DNA of 64,000 bases from Burkholderiales bacterium UBA1834 (GTDB taxonomy: Bacteria > Pseudomonadota > Gammaproteobacteria > Burkholderiales > Burkholderiaceae_C), in the NCBI GenBank assembly GCA_002339015.1, contig DDJC01000002.1, forward strand, positions 84,600-148,599, in the 5' to 3' direction. Made by a program: the position numbers and the translations under genes. Shown here in pieces: positions 61,446-64,000 of this stretch (position 1 is the first letter of the stretch; the number at the start of each line of letters is the position of its first letter). The notes beneath the pieces were generated by a model. The model worked only from the letters and a program-made list of their open reading frames with translations, was not told the DNA's origin and made no database searches.

Positions 61446-62038
61446 CCGGCCACCACCAGGACCGCCTGGCGCGCATTGCCGAGCTCGTGCCGCCTGGCTC
61501 GCGCGTGCTCGACCTGGGCTGCGGCAACGGCGCCCTGCTGGCCCTGCTGCGCGATCAGCGCCAGTGCACCGGCTACGGGGTCGAGATCGACGACACCCAT
61601 GTGCTCGAATGCGTGCAGCGCGGCGTCAACGTCCTGCAGCGCAACCTCGAAGACGGCCTGAGCATCTTCGACGATGGCTCCTTCGACGTGGTGCTGCAGC
61701 TCGACAGCCTGCAGAACCTGCGCAACACAGAAGCCATGCTGCGCGAAACCGCGCGCGTGGGCCGCATCGGCATCGTCAGCTTTCCCAACTTTGCGCACTG
61801 GCCCCACCGCCTGAGCGTGCTGCGCGGGCGCATGCCCGTCAGCAAGAGCCTGCCTTACCAGTGGTACGACACGCCCAACATCCGCGTGACTACTTTCAAG
61901 GATTTCGACGTGCTGGCCCGCCAGAACGGCCTGCGCGTGCTGGAATCTTTCGGCCTCGACCCACAAGGCAATGAGATCCGCCGCTGGCCCAACTTGCGCG
62001 CCAGCACCGCCGTGTTCAAGTTCGACAAAAAGGCCTGA
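61442..62038 (+). CDS. metW: MetW methyltransferase-fold partner of MetX
   Basis: This 198-residue protein has a class I methyltransferase-like fold: VLDLGCGNGALLALL at the SAM site, GVEIDDTHV next, then DVVLQLDSLQNLRN and the conserved SFPNFAHWPHRL. MetW is found with MetX in most MetX-dependent proteobacteria and is needed for its activity; whether it methylates anything is uncertain. Its ATG overlaps the metX stop codon (ATGA), so both are under the SAM riboswitch. Confidence 0.95.
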   Translation: MTGHHQDRLARIAELVPPGSRVLDLGCGNGALLALLRDQRQCTGYGVEIDDTHVLECVQRGVNVLQRNLEDGLSIFDDGSFDVVLQLDSLQNLRNTEAMLRETARVGRIGIVSFPNFAHWPHRLSVLRGRMPVSKSLPYQWYDTPNIRVTTFKDFDVLARQNGLRVLESFGLDPQGNEIRRWPNLRASTAVFKFDKKA

Positions 62039-62084
62039 CGACCGAAGCCGCCAGGCCTTGAGCGCAGTGTTCCGGTAAGACGGA

Positions 62085-63140
62085 TCAGAAGCGGTGGCGG
62101 ATGCCGAAAGCCACCGTGTTGCCGGCCTTGAAGCCGGCGCGGTCGTCGTCGTCACGCATGAACACGGCGTACAGGTCCGTACGCTTGGAGATGAAGTGGT
62201 CGTAGCCCAGCGTCAGGATCTCGTGCTTGACGTCGCCGGACACCAGCTCCTTGGTCTGCGAGCCGTAGGAGGCCAGCACCTTGCCATCGGCCGACACCGG
62301 CACGGCCACACCCAGCTGGTACAGCTTGGTCTTGTAGTTCTCGGCCGCGGTCGGGTAGTCCTTGTCCTTGTACTGGCCGTATTGGCCGAACAGCTTCACG
62401 GCACCGAAATCGTAGCTCGCACCCAGCAGCGCAAAGGTCTGCTCGGCGCCATCGGGCACATTGACCTTGGGCGCTTCGGCCGACTGCACGCTCTGGTAGC
62501 CGAAACCGATGGCGAAGGGGCCATTCGCATAGCCCGCCATGAAGCCCGTGCTGGTGCTTTCAGTGTCGGATTCACCCGGCTGCACTTGCACGGCAGCGGT
62601 GAAGCCCGACAGGTTGGGCGTGTAGTAGGCGATGGAATTGCTCCAGCCCGAGTCACCCTTGTCCGGACCCCACTTGCCGTAGGTCAGGCGGATGGTGGGC
62701 GAGAAGCCGAACGAGCCACCATAGGGGTTGAAGGCCAGGGCCTGCTGGTACAGGAAGTTGTCCATGCGGCCGATCACGACCTTGCCGAAACCACCGGCCA
62801 AGGCCACGTTGGCGGCACGGGCCCAGAACACGTCCGCGTTCGAACGGCCGGACGCACCCGAGTCCATGCGGATGAAGGACTCGAGCGTGAACATGGCCTT
62901 GAGGCCGCCGCCCAGGTCTTCCGTGCCCTTGAAGCCGATGAAGCTGGTGGTCATCTGACCACTTTCGACCTTGGCGGTGCTCTTGTTGTCGGCACTGCCA
63001 TCCGTACCGGCGTACTGGAAAGAGCCGAACGACAGGTCGAGCAGACCGTAGGCGTTCAAACTGGATTGCGCCTGCGCCACGCCCAGCGTGCCCACGGAAA
63101 GGGCCACAGCGGCGAGTACTTGTTTTTGGGAGACAGACAT
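62085..63140 (-). CDS. Gram-negative porin (Burkholderiales type)
   Basis: This 351-residue protein has a signal peptide (VLAAVALSVGTLGVAQA), the SSLNAYGLLDLSFGS first strand, the FKGTEDLGGGLKAMFTLE segment, RMDNF in the constriction region and a C-terminal strand ending GIRHRF with the terminal Phe needed for Bam insertion. It forms an outer-membrane trimeric beta-barrel for small solutes. The ATG at 63140 has CAGGAG upstream. A second porin lies upstream on the same strand, and palindromes at 63175-63201 suggest separate control. Confidence 0.95.
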   Translation of the reverse strand: MSVSQKQVLAAVALSVGTLGVAQAQSSLNAYGLLDLSFGSFQYAGTDGSADNKSTAKVESGQMTTSFIGFKGTEDLGGGLKAMFTLESFIRMDSGASGRSNADVFWARAANVALAGGFGKVVIGRMDNFLYQQALAFNPYGGSFGFSPTIRLTYGKWGPDKGDSGWSNSIAYYTPNLSGFTAAVQVQPGESDTESTSTGFMAGYANGPFAIGFGYQSVQSAEAPKVNVPDGAEQTFALLGASYDFGAVKLFGQYGQYKDKDYPTAAENYKTKLYQLGVAVPVSADGKVLASYGSQTKELVSGDVKHEILTLGYDHFISKRTDLYAVFMRDDDDRAGFKAGNTVAFGIRHRF

Positions 63141-63174
63141 GAAAACTCCTGAAGATCCGAACACAAAAGTGGGG

Positions 63175-63201
63175 TCATGTGTGCACATGACTGTATACAG
63201 T
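63175..63201. promoter_or_regulatory. Overlapping palindromes upstream of the porin gene
   Basis: TCATGTG-TG-CACATGA (63175-63190) joins the perfect palindrome ACTGTATACAGT (63190-63201), 35-61 bases before the start codon. The second resembles operators of GntR-family regulators. It is a candidate operator or overlapping promoter site. Confidence 0.5.
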
Positions 63202-63279
63202 TAGCAGGAGTCATGCCCGGTTAAGGCGCCCAGGATCGGTGCGGATGCGGCCCGTTGCACCATGTTTGGATGCACATAA

Positions 63280-63304
63280 GGAAAAAGGCGCCCGAAGGCG
63301 CCTT
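63280..63304 (-). terminator. Intrinsic terminator after the second porin gene
   Basis: AAGGCGCC-CGAA-GGCGCCTT (63285-63304) is a perfect 8-bp stem, followed on the minus strand by a short T-run. It separates the two porin genes. Confidence 0.75.
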
Positions 63305-63327
63305 GTAAGGTTCAGGGCAGCGCGTGC

Positions 63328-64000
63328 TTAGAACGAGTGGCGGATGCCGACGGCGAAAGTGTTGGCAGTGTCGTCCTCGATCGTGAAGTCGCTCAGCTTC
63401 TTGTTGGTGAAAGCCACATACGCACCAGTGCGCTTGGAGATCGAGTGGTCATAGCCCAGCGAGATCTGACGGAGCTTGGAGCCATCCGGAGCGCCGCCGA
63501 AACCATCGTCATACTTGGTTTGACCATAGGCGATCAGCACGTTGCCAGCCGAGGTCACAGGAACGGTAGCACCGATCTGGAAGAACTTGGCCTTTCCGGC
63601 ATCGTCGTCGGTGGCGGTCGTGAAGCTCTTGATTTCAGCCAGCTGGCCTTGCAGCTTCAGCACGCCGAAATCGTAGCTGGCACCCAGACCCCAGTTCTTC
63701 TGACGGATGTCATAAGCCTGGTTGGCCGTGCGGTTGTCGCCGCTGTTGGTGTAGACAGCCATCACGCTCAGAGGACCGGCGTTATAGGCGCCCGAGATCG
63801 CGAAGTTGTTCTTGTTGCCATCAGCACTGCTGGTCGATTCCTTGGGACCATACTGCAGCGAGGCAGTGAAGCCACCGAAGTTCGGGGTTTCATAGGTGAT
63901 CGAGTTCACCCAGCCCGTGTCGTAACCCAGACCGACCGGGAACACCGTGTCAGTCGTCAGCTTGTAGAAGCTGACCATGGTGGGGGAGAAGGGCATCGAC
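63328..64000 (-). CDS. Gram-negative porin, 5' end outside window
   Basis: This is the C-terminal 224 residues of a second porin of the same type. TVFPVGLGYDTGWVNSITYETPNFGGF and LRQISLGYDHSISKRTGAYVAF parallel the first porin, and it also ends in Phe (AVGIRHSF). It runs on the same strand, 187 bases upstream of the first porin, with a terminator between them. The two are related but not identical, so a tandem duplication followed by divergence is likely. The signal peptide and start lie beyond base 64000. Confidence 0.93.
   Translation of the reverse strand, partial: SMPFSPTMVSFYKLTTDTVFPVGLGYDTGWVNSITYETPNFGGFTASLQYGPKESTSSADGNKNNFAISGAYNAGPLSVMAVYTNSGDNRTANQAYDIRQKNWGLGASYDFGVLKLQGQLAEIKSFTTATDDDAGKAKFFQIGATVPVTSAGNVLIAYGQTKYDDGFGGAPDGSKLRQISLGYDHSISKRTGAYVAFTNKKLSDFTIEDDTANTFAVGIRHSF

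Overview
The window is a stretch of high-GC (about 65 percent) chromosomal DNA from a betaproteobacterium, most likely Burkholderiales of the Comamonadaceae/Aquabacterium type. This is inferred from protein character and from four features: the recA-recX-sucC-sucD-terC-pilin gene neighbourhood, the split-type MetH, the metXW pair with Gram-negative porins of the Burkholderia type, and an intergenic GC-rich double-hairpin repeat of a kind I associate with Comamonadaceae. I see no rRNA, tRNA, insertion sequence, prophage or CRISPR array. It is mostly core-genome DNA at high coding density with short intergenic gaps; no gap exceeds 300 bases.

Layout. 1-5068: 3' part of a double-length (tandem) UvrA. 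5.1-8.8 kb: exported intradiol-dioxygenase-like lipoprotein, membrane diguanylate cyclase, AEC transporter, small periplasmic protein. 8.9-10.5 kb: msrQ-msrP (periplasmic methionine sulfoxide repair). 10.8-13.4 kb: topB, divergent from a SET-domain methyltransferase-birA-SPOR-like gene row (13.6-15.9 kb); a 61-base alternating pyrimidine-purine tract lies between the divergent starts. 15.9-17.7 kb: secreted subtilase with a GlyGly-CTERM-like tail. 17.8-21.0 kb: gap and tkt. 21.1-26.7 kb: major type IV pilin with a sigma-54 promoter candidate, then a metallo-hydrolase, FHA protein, PP2C phosphatase, Ser/Thr kinase and TerC protein. 26.8-30.8 kb: sucD, sucC, recX, recA with a LexA box. 31-35 kb: patatin-like protein and metH without its homocysteine domain. 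35.3-38.7 kb: DUF1800/DUF1501 exported pair. 38.7-43.4 kb: hybrid histidine kinase and the canonical uvrA. 43.6-45.6 kb: two overlapping membrane diguanylate cyclases. 45.6-47.4 kb: alpha/beta hydrolase divergent from a TetR regulator, with three matching operators. 47.4-52.7 kb: FAH-family enzyme and a MacAB-like ABC exporter (adaptor, ATPase, two permeases). 52.8-57.5 kb: hotdog protein, pyrF, purB, DUF898 membrane protein. 57.6-59.9 kb: GST and a membrane-anchored FMN glutamate-synthase-like protein. 60.1-62.0 kb: SAM-II-type riboswitch with an intrinsic terminator, then metX-metW. 62.1-64.0 kb: two porins, the second cut by the window end.

Themes. Methionine and one-carbon metabolism recurs: metH, metXW under a SAM riboswitch, and msrPQ repair. 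DNA repair and topology is represented by two UvrA-family genes, recA/recX and topB. Signalling is dense: three diguanylate cyclases that all keep the RxxD inhibitory site, one hybrid kinase, and a Ser/Thr kinase-phosphatase-FHA set.

The best candidates for new biology are regulatory: the SAM-II riboswitch with a visible terminator/antiterminator pairing, the alternating tract in the topB promoter region, the triple TetR operator, and the tandem inverted repeats upstream of the pilin. The least understood proteins are the double-length UvrA, the SET-domain protein and the DUF1800/DUF1501 pair.
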